Source of the DNA: an uncultured Prevotella sp.
GTDB taxonomy: Bacteria; Bacteroidota; Bacteroidia; Bacteroidales; Bacteroidaceae
DNA: 64,000 nucleotides
Direction: 5' to 3'
Assembly (NCBI GenBank): GCA_905233165.1
Contig: CAJODL010000001.1
Coordinates: 1 to 64,000, forward strand
Part shown: positions 56,184 to 64,000 of the stretch, piece after piece
How positions within the stretch are numbered: the first letter of the stretch is position 1
Layout: the number at the start of each line of letters is the position of its first letter
Notes under the pieces: model-generated
What the model saw: the letters and a program-made list of their open reading frames with translations, nothing else
What the model was told of the DNA's origin: nothing
The model's database searches: none
Position numbers and translations under genes: made by a program

Positions 56184-58055
56184 TTATAGGTTGTTTTTGA
56201 TGTCTTTGATGGTTTCATCTATGACAGGTGAAAGTAAAATTCTATCCAAATATAGCATATTAGATTTTGTAACACCAACTGATGTGGTGAGTACATTTAC
56301 TTCTACACGCAATTTTACCATTGGATCAGGTAATCCCCATGTACATGTTGGGAATTTTATTCTTCCAATATGAATTTTATGAACCTTTGTAGGATCCGTC
56401 TGATATGAATATGGTTTCTTTCGTTCATAATCATCATCTACGGAAATATCACCAAAACTCACAACCTGTATGGAACCTAGCTTTGACGGATGAGCCTCGA
56501 GAGAATTGAATTCCAAAGTATCTTGAATTCCTTCTGGGTTCTTACAATATATTGTACATTGTATGCGGGTTGGTAAAATATCAGTATCATATTTATTATA
56601 TGCTATCGATGGTACTGTGCACACATATAAGTCGTACCATACATTAGAAAGAACATCTGTAAAATTAAACAAAGCACCAGACATTTTTGCATTAGCATCC
56701 GATTCTAACTTACAGAAAGTATGTCCCATTATATCCTCATAGAAAGGAGATGAACTCTTCGCATCTCGTGATATCAACTTTGGCCTTCCATCCTTTTTAG
56801 GATCGTAATTATTTCTGACATAGTATAAAGAATCGAGTGTCGCTTTTGCCTCGGCTTCCATGCTAATATCTTGTAAGAAGGTGTTTTCACGCTGTATTTT
56901 CCATTCATTAGCCTTGAAGGCAACACCATTGGAACACATAGAACTTTCAGTGTCAACAAAGATACCAGAAGAAGGTTCTTTTGTAACCTCATAAGGTGTC
57001 ATATACTCATATACTCGCTTTTTAAAATCTCCATACTTTAACTTTCTATATCCAAAAGATATAGCGAGTGGTGATTTTACTGAATCAACCTTTTCACCAG
57101 TACCAAGTTTGGGATTTGTTGTTCTACTAAACTGAGCACCGGCAATTATGTTATATCGTGGCAAAATATACTCGAAAGAGTCACGCAATTCAGAACTTAC
57201 CACAGTATCAGGAGACTGACTGTTATGAACATACTTAAAGAAGTATTTGTTTACGTCATATTGCTCTCTCCATGCCTTGTTGGTAGGAAGAACAGCATAG
57301 TAAGAACTGTCTTCTGAATCAAGTTTTGCCTTAATCCATTTATCAAGTATCTCGTTGTTTACCGTAGTAACAGAATCGAGATACTGTTGCTTGCCATCTA
57401 CTATTTCTCCCTTTACAGACTCTTCTGGGATAAATTTCGTAAAATGGTAATGGTACAAGAAATTATACAAACTATCAAGCCCAGTGTCTCCACCTTGTTC
57501 CTTCTTTATAAGTTCGTAAATATTCTGATAGTACTGTATCTTATCACTCAGAGTATAAAGCACACCATTCTTAGCAACGAGGTTCTTCTTTTGAAATTCT
57601 ATCCCCTGTAGCGAATTAGGTGTAAACCAACTACCTTTACCATTCATCATACGAAGTGATTTCGCTTCCATGACATCAGAAACAGTATAGTTATAAAGAG
57701 CTATGTGGTTCTGTATAAACTCTACTATTGCAGCATTCTTATCATCCTTTACACCAGCTGCCTTTTCTGCATTATACAATGCGATTACTTTATCACGATC
57801 CGCAGCAGTAAACTTTTCATTTACTGGTGCAAACACAGTAAATACCTGACTCGTAGCAAGTCTTGAGGCATACCCTGTTGCTTCCAACACTGCAGCGAAA
57901 TTGGACAACTCCTCATCACTGGTGATATTCTCCCACAGTGTAGCACCATTTCCCGTCGCTACAGAATCGAAATGATCTTTGTCGGAGCAGGAAGAGAACA
58001 ATAGCATCAATGCTATAGCCAACCCTGACAAACATGTTATCTTTTTCATATCCAT
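56184..58055 (-). CDS. Fasciclin (FAS1)-domain lipoprotein 2 of the PUL
   Basis: 623 residues with a lipoprotein signal (MKKITCLSGLAIALMLLFSS, then C; an ATG two codons earlier is also open). The first FAS1 domain (about 40-175) shows the family order: ENITSDEELSNFAAVLEATG, then TVFAPVNEKFTAADRDKVIA, VEFIQNHIALYNYTVSDVM (H-box) and LVAKNGVLYTLSDKI. A second, more diverged FAS1-like region follows (about 180-310: FLYHYHFTKFIPEES, YAVLPTNKAWREQYD). The C-terminal ~250 residues are beta-rich and unassigned. Probably a surface lipoprotein binding the glycan, in place of the SusE/F-type proteins of other loci. Confidence 0.78.
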   Translation of the reverse strand: MDMKKITCLSGLAIALMLLFSSCSDKDHFDSVATGNGATLWENITSDEELSNFAAVLEATGYASRLATSQVFTVFAPVNEKFTAADRDKVIALYNAEKAAGVKDDKNAAIVEFIQNHIALYNYTVSDVMEAKSLRMMNGKGSWFTPNSLQGIEFQKKNLVAKNGVLYTLSDKIQYYQNIYELIKKEQGGDTGLDSLYNFLYHYHFTKFIPEESVKGEIVDGKQQYLDSVTTVNNEILDKWIKAKLDSEDSSYYAVLPTNKAWREQYDVNKYFFKYVHNSQSPDTVVSSELRDSFEYILPRYNIIAGAQFSRTTNPKLGTGEKVDSVKSPLAISFGYRKLKYGDFKKRVYEYMTPYEVTKEPSSGIFVDTESSMCSNGVAFKANEWKIQRENTFLQDISMEAEAKATLDSLYYVRNNYDPKKDGRPKLISRDAKSSSPFYEDIMGHTFCKLESDANAKMSGALFNFTDVLSNVWYDLYVCTVPSIAYNKYDTDILPTRIQCTIYCKNPEGIQDTLEFNSLEAHPSKLGSIQVVSFGDISVDDDYERKKPYSYQTDPTKVHKIHIGRIKFPTCTWGLPDPMVKLRVEVNVLTTSVGVTKSNMLYLDRILLSPVIDETIKDIKNNL

Positions 58056-58067
58056 CTTATTTTTTAT

Positions 58068-60203
58068 TTAGAAATCGTCCTCCGCAGTATCTCCTTCTGT
58101 TATACCATATATACTCTTTGGCACAAGCTCAAGATAATCAAGCATTGCCTCTTTTGACTTTGCAGTAAGTCCCTGTGATACGTTTTTAATACGGAGAGTG
58201 TGTCTTTTACCTGCCTCAATATTTACAGTACAAAGCACTTTGCGTGCTGTATTACGCATCTGTGAGAAAGTATTATACTTACCACTTTTTTCACCATTTG
58301 AGCTGTTAAATACAGAATGTGGTCCACGGTAATATCCTTTGTTTTTCAATATCTTGAAGTCTTCTTGACGTTTTTCATCATCCTGACGCAAGTCTTCGTA
58401 TTTTATATTACCCCAGTCAGAAGCAGATATACCATAAACTTCTGCAAGAGTTTTTGAAAAGTCGAGAGGGATACCTTGAGCTACACCATCGAAATAAATC
58501 TGCACCTGTCCACGATAATTGGCAGCATCATTAAAGGTATTCATTGGTGCAAAGCCCAAACGTATCTGCCACTCACCAGTAAACGGAACCGGAGGTAGGT
58601 CAAATGTAATGTCAAAGAGATCCTGTGCGTCCATCTCGTCACCATTCATAGAATAGTAACCTGACCTTGCATACCAATATACTAAACGAGTATCATCAGT
58701 ATTAAACTTCACACCAGAAAGATATCCCTGTGGAAAACGATAATTCTTTCCCGTGTTAGAACCTGTAATATTTGGCCCATTCATACGGATATTGTTCGTC
58801 ATAATCTCAGGGAATATCGTAGAGAAGTCCATACGGATACGTGTATTAAACACTTCATCCTTAGTCTTGTCGTCATACGTTAGGATATCATCAATATAGA
58901 AATATATACCATTAGCAGCATTATTGTCCTGCACATCAACAGAAGGCTGTACATGGACACCTTCAGCTTTGTTGTTTTTGTTAAAGTTACGATTAATATA
59001 GTAGTCACCTTTCACACCTGTTCCAAGCCAATCTCCCATTTCTTCACTACCACCGCCAACTGTCAGATGTTGTACTTTTATCATCGAATATGGCAGACGA
59101 GTAGTATACCAATCTGTTGGATTTACAATATCTTTGTCAATACCTGCATCCTCACGTACCGTCAAGAAGTTGTAACCCTGTACATTACGATCAAGTATAT
59201 GGTATGCAATAAATTTATATAATGGATGCTCTGGGTTTGCATAGTCTGTTGAAGTATAAGGCACTGAAGTTGTATAATACTTTGATGCCAATTCGGACAA
59301 AGCCAATATATTCTGGGAAACATCGCCCTCAGCATTAAACTTATTGGTAAGTATACTATTATACTTCTCAAGAGTCTTATCCTTTACCATAAATGCCGTA
59401 AAACCATACAGGCGTTTTTCTGGATAATAAACATTCTCTTTGTCACGACTTCCTGTATAGAGAGCCTCAACAGCCCACGAACTGTTCTTATTCTCATTAT
59501 ATTTCTTTTTATATTCCTTGTCCTCTACTGAGTCCATCAAAATGTTCAATTCTGTAAGTTTGAGCGCCTCCACATAAGTCTTAATATATGGATCGCCTTC
59601 CATAAGATCTGCTACACCACTTGACTGATTTGTTACAACAGCATTAATACGATGTACTACACCATTAGTAACAGTATCATTTTGGTGAGTCTGTGAGAAG
59701 AATATTGTTGCTTTTTTATTAACAATAACAATACCATGTCCCTGCTCATCATTATCCTGCATCACCTCGATATTTCTCTGCATCATATTCTGTGTAGGGA
59801 GTACACCTGTAGGCATGTCTGATGTGAGATATATCTCTGACATAAGATGAGTTCTTGCTATCGTATCACACAAAGCCCCATTACTTAACAATTCATCCAA
59901 TGTCATATGGCGCTCATTGCTAAGATAGGTCATTATAGCATCATTATCGGGCAAGAATAGCGTATAATGCCCATAAGCAGAAAGCTGATCCATGAGTTTA
60001 CCACTTGTTGAATTTTCATCAGCAGGCACTGCATGGTTTACTATCTCTGTGAAATATGAGTACTCAGGATATTCCTTTAGGTAGTCACTCATCATTCTCG
60101 CTGTGAAAGTGGAATAGTTATCAGCACTAGGCTTGTCAGAACAAGACACTAGTACAAGTGCCACCAAGAGCACTATTCCCGACATATATTTTATCTTATT
60201 CAT
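58068..60203 (-). CDS. Fasciclin (FAS1)-domain lipoprotein 1 of the PUL
   Basis: 711 residues. Lipoprotein signal MNKIKYMSGIVLLVALVLVS with Cys21. FAS1 domain 1 (about 40-195): YSYFTEIVNHAVP, AYGHYTLFLPDNDAIMTYLS, CDTIARTHLMSEIYLTSDM (H-box variant) and GVVHRINAVV. A second FAS1 copy (about 200-345) has YGFTAFMVKDKTLEKYNSIL and HPLYKFIAYHILDRNVQ. The following ~360 residues are beta-rich, with a motif KRHTLRIKNVSQ-MLDYLELVPKSIYG near the end like a carbohydrate-binding jelly roll. Starts 26 bp after susD. Together with its paralogue it separates the two SusCD pairs. Confidence 0.8.
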   Translation of the reverse strand: MNKIKYMSGIVLLVALVLVSCSDKPSADNYSTFTARMMSDYLKEYPEYSYFTEIVNHAVPADENSTSGKLMDQLSAYGHYTLFLPDNDAIMTYLSNERHMTLDELLSNGALCDTIARTHLMSEIYLTSDMPTGVLPTQNMMQRNIEVMQDNDEQGHGIVIVNKKATIFFSQTHQNDTVTNGVVHRINAVVTNQSSGVADLMEGDPYIKTYVEALKLTELNILMDSVEDKEYKKKYNENKNSSWAVEALYTGSRDKENVYYPEKRLYGFTAFMVKDKTLEKYNSILTNKFNAEGDVSQNILALSELASKYYTTSVPYTSTDYANPEHPLYKFIAYHILDRNVQGYNFLTVREDAGIDKDIVNPTDWYTTRLPYSMIKVQHLTVGGGSEEMGDWLGTGVKGDYYINRNFNKNNKAEGVHVQPSVDVQDNNAANGIYFYIDDILTYDDKTKDEVFNTRIRMDFSTIFPEIMTNNIRMNGPNITGSNTGKNYRFPQGYLSGVKFNTDDTRLVYWYARSGYYSMNGDEMDAQDLFDITFDLPPVPFTGEWQIRLGFAPMNTFNDAANYRGQVQIYFDGVAQGIPLDFSKTLAEVYGISASDWGNIKYEDLRQDDEKRQEDFKILKNKGYYRGPHSVFNSSNGEKSGKYNTFSQMRNTARKVLCTVNIEAGKRHTLRIKNVSQGLTAKSKEAMLDYLELVPKSIYGITEGDTAEDDF

Positions 60204-60229
60204 AGTACTGAATGTATTGATGTTATGAA

Positions 60230-62011
60230 TTATTCTTCTGTTTCTCCACTGCTGTATGCAGGATTCTGATTTGCCTTAAGATATGGATTAATCTTCACCT
60301 CATCATTGAAGTATGGCCAGAAGAGGGCATCCTCAAGGGCAAATCTTGTATTAATTGTATTCTCAAGTGCTGTTGACTTGTTCTTTACCTGTGAGCGTAA
60401 ATATTCGTTTTTAACAGTATTTGTAGGATTTTCTCTAAGTGAACGTCTTACAAGGTCATAGTAACGTTTTCCTTCAAACATGAGTTCACGGTTACGTTCC
60501 TGATATACGAGATCTGTAATGGCCCTCTTGGTCTTGATATTATTAGTTGTAAGAGTATCTTTGAGAGGGTACTGCATTACTGAACGCTTATTAACAGCAT
60601 TTACAAGATTGAAAGCCTTCTGCAGATATATTTTATCTTCGTCAGAAGAAACATTTTCCGTTGTTTCCGATATTTTCAAAGCATAAGCTTCCGCTTGCAT
60701 CAGCATAACATCAGTAAGACGATAGATAATCCAGTTGGACTTATTATAGGAAGCATAATCTTTACCTGTACTATAAGGTAGCGGTGTTGACACTCCTTTC
60801 TTTATATCTTCTGCACTTGGATCAGTTTTAGTAAGTGTTATCTGTAGAGGTCCTGGATATGATGCAGTAAACTTACGTATCATAGTTGCTGACCCATAAA
60901 AGTTCTCGTATCCACGAATATCAAGTCCCTTATTCTGTGCATCATACACTTTGTATGTAGTCTGTTCCTCATCAAGCCCTACATATGATGAATATGTAAC
61001 GAACGGAGAGCGATCTAAGTTTCCGTAGAAATTACTTGCAGGAACGTTAGATGGAGAATTTTGAGCATTTCCTGTCTTGATATAGTTAATTTCAAAAATA
61101 CTCTCAATGCTATTACCTCTTATAAAAATCTGGGTAAACGCATTACCATAAGTATTTTCTCTTGAACGTGTTGGAATTATGGGATACCCACCAAATTTGT
61201 CAAAATCACTCAGGTTATAATTCTTATTCTCCTTAATTTTTTCTTTCTTATAGTCTATTATTGCCTGAGAATATTCAATACACTTGTCATAATTCTGCTG
61301 CCACAGATACATATCAGCAAGCATTGCATATATAGCCCAACGTGTAATACGACCAGTATTGTAATAATTTTGCAAATTGTTCTCATCACTTACTTCAGGA
61401 TAAGCAGAAACAGCATTATCTTTCACAGACTCAAGAGAAGCAATCAACTTACTCAGAACATCATCAAATGATGATACTGGAATAGTGAATTCCTGAGTAT
61501 CGTCAAGGTAAGCCTCTTCAGTATAAGGTATATTACGGAATGTGCGTATGAGATACCAATACATTAGAGAACGTATCGCAGTAGCCTCTGCAATGTGGGC
61601 ACTTACCTCACTGACTGTATATGAAGGATCTTTTGATGCCACTTCGTTTGCATAATAAATTGCAGTATTACAACGATTTATAATATTATAGAATGCTCTC
61701 CAGTTGGTGTACCAATTCGTAGCATTAATACCTTCTTTCAGTGCGAGAGTCAAACTTGGATCCTTTGTTTCATCAGCGATATTGACATTCTCTGAGCGAA
61801 ATTCGCCCCATATCATCATTCTTGCAGTTATTTCCTCTTCAGCCATCACGGAATAGCAACCTGCTATTACGCTTTCGATATCAGATTTTTCATTCCAGAA
61901 GTTCTCAAGAGTAATGATGTCGCGGGGTTCTACATCAAGGAAGTCTCCGCAAGAAGTGAGACCCAGCGTAAGTGCCATAGCACCCAGTATATATTTTCTT
62001 ATTGTCTTCAT
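60230..62011 (-). CDS. SusD/RagB-family glycan-binding lipoprotein (first pair)
   Basis: 593 residues from the ATG at 62009-62011, which gives a lipoprotein signal MKTIRKYILGAMALTLGLTS with Cys21; longer in-frame starts upstream overlap the susC stop and give no signal. SusD signatures: GDFLDVEPRDIITLENFWN, AEATAIRSLMYWYLIRTFRN with IPY, VMLMQAEAYALKISE, and LVYQERNRELMFEGKRYYDL followed by VRRSLRENP. It works with the upstream SusC at the outer membrane. It is only distantly related to the second SusD, so the two pairs probably bind different chain lengths or linkages. Confidence 0.93.
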   Translation of the reverse strand: MKTIRKYILGAMALTLGLTSCGDFLDVEPRDIITLENFWNEKSDIESVIAGCYSVMAEEEITARMMIWGEFRSENVNIADETKDPSLTLALKEGINATNWYTNWRAFYNIINRCNTAIYYANEVASKDPSYTVSEVSAHIAEATAIRSLMYWYLIRTFRNIPYTEEAYLDDTQEFTIPVSSFDDVLSKLIASLESVKDNAVSAYPEVSDENNLQNYYNTGRITRWAIYAMLADMYLWQQNYDKCIEYSQAIIDYKKEKIKENKNYNLSDFDKFGGYPIIPTRSRENTYGNAFTQIFIRGNSIESIFEINYIKTGNAQNSPSNVPASNFYGNLDRSPFVTYSSYVGLDEEQTTYKVYDAQNKGLDIRGYENFYGSATMIRKFTASYPGPLQITLTKTDPSAEDIKKGVSTPLPYSTGKDYASYNKSNWIIYRLTDVMLMQAEAYALKISETTENVSSDEDKIYLQKAFNLVNAVNKRSVMQYPLKDTLTTNNIKTKRAITDLVYQERNRELMFEGKRYYDLVRRSLRENPTNTVKNEYLRSQVKNKSTALENTINTRFALEDALFWPYFNDEVKINPYLKANQNPAYSSGETEE

Positions 62012-62027
62012 AGTTGTATACAATATT

Positions 62028-64000
62028 TTAGAAGTCAACGGTGAGACTGAAGGTGTAGTTCTTTGTACGTGGCAACTTACCCTTATCCTGTGCAGGATTA
62101 TAGGTTGATGCCGAAATATCTGGGTCAACACCTGTATATTTTGTAATTACGAATGGGTTATACGCAGTAAAAGATAATGCACAACGTGACAGAGGTACAC
62201 CCCACTTTTTAAGCACAGCTTTTCTGATTGTATAAGACAATGTCATATGTCCGCAACGAAGATAAGAACCATCCTCAACGAAACGGTCAGATATAAGTCT
62301 GTTGTAGTTTGAGTCACCACCATACATAGCACGAGGTATAGATGTTATATCACCCTCCTTACGCCAACGATAGTTTACAGCCTCACTCTGGTTGTTGTTT
62401 GTTGACATTGCCTCATTGTCAAGACGTGCAAGGTTTATGATATCGACACCGACACGATATGTGAACTGGGCATTAAATCTCCAGTCACCATAATTGAGTG
62501 AGAAGCCGAAGCCACCAGTCAACTTAGGCAAAGAAGAACCGAGATATACGATATCCAGATTGTTTATCTGACCATCATGGTTTATATCTTCATATATTGC
62601 ATCACCACCCTTGAAGGAGTAGTTCTTACCAGTTCCAACATTTGTAAAATTAAACTTCTGTTGCAGCGGAGCACCTTGTTCGTCAGTAATTATTTGTCCA
62701 TCTGCATTGGTTGCAACAGGGAAAGTAACACCATTATTTATTGCATTCTGCAATGTAGCGACACCATTCACAGAACCATCAGCATTGAATACTCTAAATC
62801 CGTCAAGCGATTCTGGAACGACATTTCCTGTCACCATATTCTTAGCAGTCTCATATTGGTATTGATATACTCCCTTGTAACGGAATCCGTAAATAGAGTT
62901 CAGAGGATTCTTAACCTTAACATATGACAGAACCTGTCTGTTATTATTCTCAAATGTACTGTTCATACCTCTGAGCACATTCTCATCCATTTCGAGCAAC
63001 TCGCTTCGGTTGTTAGCAAAGTTGACATTCACATCCACAAAGAACTTACCTTTCTTGATGAGTTTATTTGTGTTAATATGGAATTCCCAACCAGTATTAC
63101 GGAGTTTGCCGGTGTTTCTGTAATCAAGTGCTGTAAAACCAGCATTTGATGGTATTACATATCCACCCATAAGCATGTCTGAACGTGTAGAGTTATACAT
63201 TTCAAATGTTGCTGTGATACGATCATTCAGGAAACCGAGGTCAAAGCCCAAGCCGAATGTGTTTACTTTTTCCCATCTAAGGTCTGTAAGTCTCAGGTTT
63301 TTAGGAGCCATCGTATTCATACCAAGGTATGATGCAGCAGACACATACTGTGATGTATAAAGATAGTTCTTGTTTGGAGCATTACCCACAAGTCCCCATG
63401 ATGGACGGATAGAGAGCATGCTAAGCCAATTTCCTTTTATTGACTCCATAAATTTCTCATCGATAGCATTCCAACGAAGAGATACTGCAGGGAAATAACC
63501 CCATCTTTTCTGAGGACCAAACTTAGTAGTACCATCTATACGCAGAGATACATCAATCATGTAACGACTCTTGTATGCATAGTGGTTAGAGAAAGTAAAG
63601 TACAACTGCTTATCCTCAAAGTAGTAAGCACTTGGATTTGTTACTATACCACCAGCTGTTGGTGACTCTACCCCACCAGATGCCAAGCCTGTACCAGAAA
63701 CGCCCTGACCTGTCTGTGAACCTGTCTTCAATTCGAAGCGTCCCATCGTTATCATAGAGTGGTCCTTGTTCTTGAATGATGGCGTGAAAGTCAGAGTATG
63801 TTTCGTTCCGAAGTATACATTCTTAGCACTTCCTTCATAAGAAGTATTTACGCCAGAAGACCAGTTCACGGATGTGAGGGCCTGAGGATAGAACTTATCT
63901 GTATAGTTATTATATACATCCATATAAACCTGACCTCTCCAAGTAAGACGATGATGATCTTCATCCATACCGAGAAGTTCATAATTAAGGATGAGTTCAG
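62028..64000 (-). CDS. SusC/RagA-family transporter (first pair), C-terminal part
   Basis: The frame is open to the right edge of the window: the bases before the apparent ATG at 63966-63968 continue in phase (NYELLGMDEDHHRLTWRG), so the true start and the plug lie outside. The 650-odd visible residues are the TonB-dependent barrel: SMITMGRFELKTG, WGYFPAVSLRWNAIDEKFME, GLVGNAPNKNYLYTSQY, ISDRFVEDGSYLRCGHMTLS and the C-terminal TKNYTFSLTVDF with final aromatic. 16 bp separate it from susD. It is the first visible gene of the PUL operon. Confidence 0.93.
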   Translation of the reverse strand, partial: ELILNYELLGMDEDHHRLTWRGQVYMDVYNNYTDKFYPQALTSVNWSSGVNTSYEGSAKNVYFGTKHTLTFTPSFKNKDHSMITMGRFELKTGSQTGQGVSGTGLASGGVESPTAGGIVTNPSAYYFEDKQLYFTFSNHYAYKSRYMIDVSLRIDGTTKFGPQKRWGYFPAVSLRWNAIDEKFMESIKGNWLSMLSIRPSWGLVGNAPNKNYLYTSQYVSAASYLGMNTMAPKNLRLTDLRWEKVNTFGLGFDLGFLNDRITATFEMYNSTRSDMLMGGYVIPSNAGFTALDYRNTGKLRNTGWEFHINTNKLIKKGKFFVDVNVNFANNRSELLEMDENVLRGMNSTFENNNRQVLSYVKVKNPLNSIYGFRYKGVYQYQYETAKNMVTGNVVPESLDGFRVFNADGSVNGVATLQNAINNGVTFPVATNADGQIITDEQGAPLQQKFNFTNVGTGKNYSFKGGDAIYEDINHDGQINNLDIVYLGSSLPKLTGGFGFSLNYGDWRFNAQFTYRVGVDIINLARLDNEAMSTNNNQSEAVNYRWRKEGDITSIPRAMYGGDSNYNRLISDRFVEDGSYLRCGHMTLSYTIRKAVLKKWGVPLSRCALSFTAYNPFVITKYTGVDPDISASTYNPAQDKGKLPRTKNYTFSLTVDF

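Noticed and set aside
62012..62131. Upstream start for the first SusD
   Set aside because: It overlaps the susC stop region by 100 bp and removes the lipoprotein signal from the N-terminus.

Overview
The window looks like a chromosomal segment of a gut or rumen Bacteroidota, most likely a Prevotella-type member of the Bacteroidales. The reasons are two SusC/SusD outer-membrane pairs, many secreted polysaccharide-degrading enzymes with Sec or lipoprotein signals, promoters of the Bacteroidetes type (TTTG, 19-20 bp, TAnnTTTG), the absence of obvious Shine-Dalgarno sites, and short C-terminal tails of the form YDLSG-GI-NGKK that are usual in this group. This assignment is inference from gene content.

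Layout. 1-5.0 kb: the tail of a DUF1349 protein, a small membrane-anchored lipoprotein, a chimeric gene remnant, MFS and SMR exporters, and an HxlR regulator divergent from a cupin/flavin-oxidase-like pair that runs convergently into ridA. 5.0-23.7 kb: a carbohydrate-active region, mostly on the minus strand. It holds a GH43 arabinanase-like enzyme, a double alpha/beta-hydrolase esterase, an SGNH acetylesterase, a PL11 rhamnogalacturonan lyase, a GH2 beta-galactosidase, a beta-propeller/DUF362 fusion and a GH115 alpha-glucuronidase. Set into it on the plus strand are a GNAT acetyltransferase, a DUF1294-GH35 fusion, an inositol-monophosphatase-like gene and a Cu/Zn permease. Together the enzymes fit deconstruction of rhamnogalacturonan-type pectin with galactan, arabinan and glucuronate side chains plus acetyl ester removal; no SusC/D pair accompanies them here.

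23.7-35.4 kb: a gene-poor accessory region with two toxin-antitoxin-like cassettes (DUF3791/DUF3990 and PIN/antitoxin), a 59-residue peptide next to a 1366-residue secreted protein, a GxxExxY nuclease-fold protein, a DUF4143 ATPase and many repeats (a 21-bp minisatellite, a 9 x 11-bp array, a G11 tract, inverted repeats). It ends at a tRNA-Lys gene whose 3' end is partly duplicated 120 bp away. 35.6-44.5 kb: housekeeping genes, with a plus-strand run (AI-2E-family permease, rsmI, DUF2851, SpmA/B-like permease) convergent with the minus-strand rimP-nusA-infB operon.

44.5-64 kb: a tightly packed minus-strand polysaccharide utilisation operon of at least eight genes: susC (cut by the window edge), susD, two fasciclin-domain lipoproteins, a second susC, a second susD, a multidomain clan-A-like glycosidase with ricin-type lectin, FN3 and LamG modules, and a GH128-like glycosidase. 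Gaps are 26 bp or less throughout, so co-transcription is likely. No regulator for it is in the window.

The most unusual features are the dispersed intergenic repeats that supply start codons to two genes and have entered the GH2 reading frame, the DUF1294-GH35 fusion, and the double SusCD operon built around two fasciclin lipoproteins.
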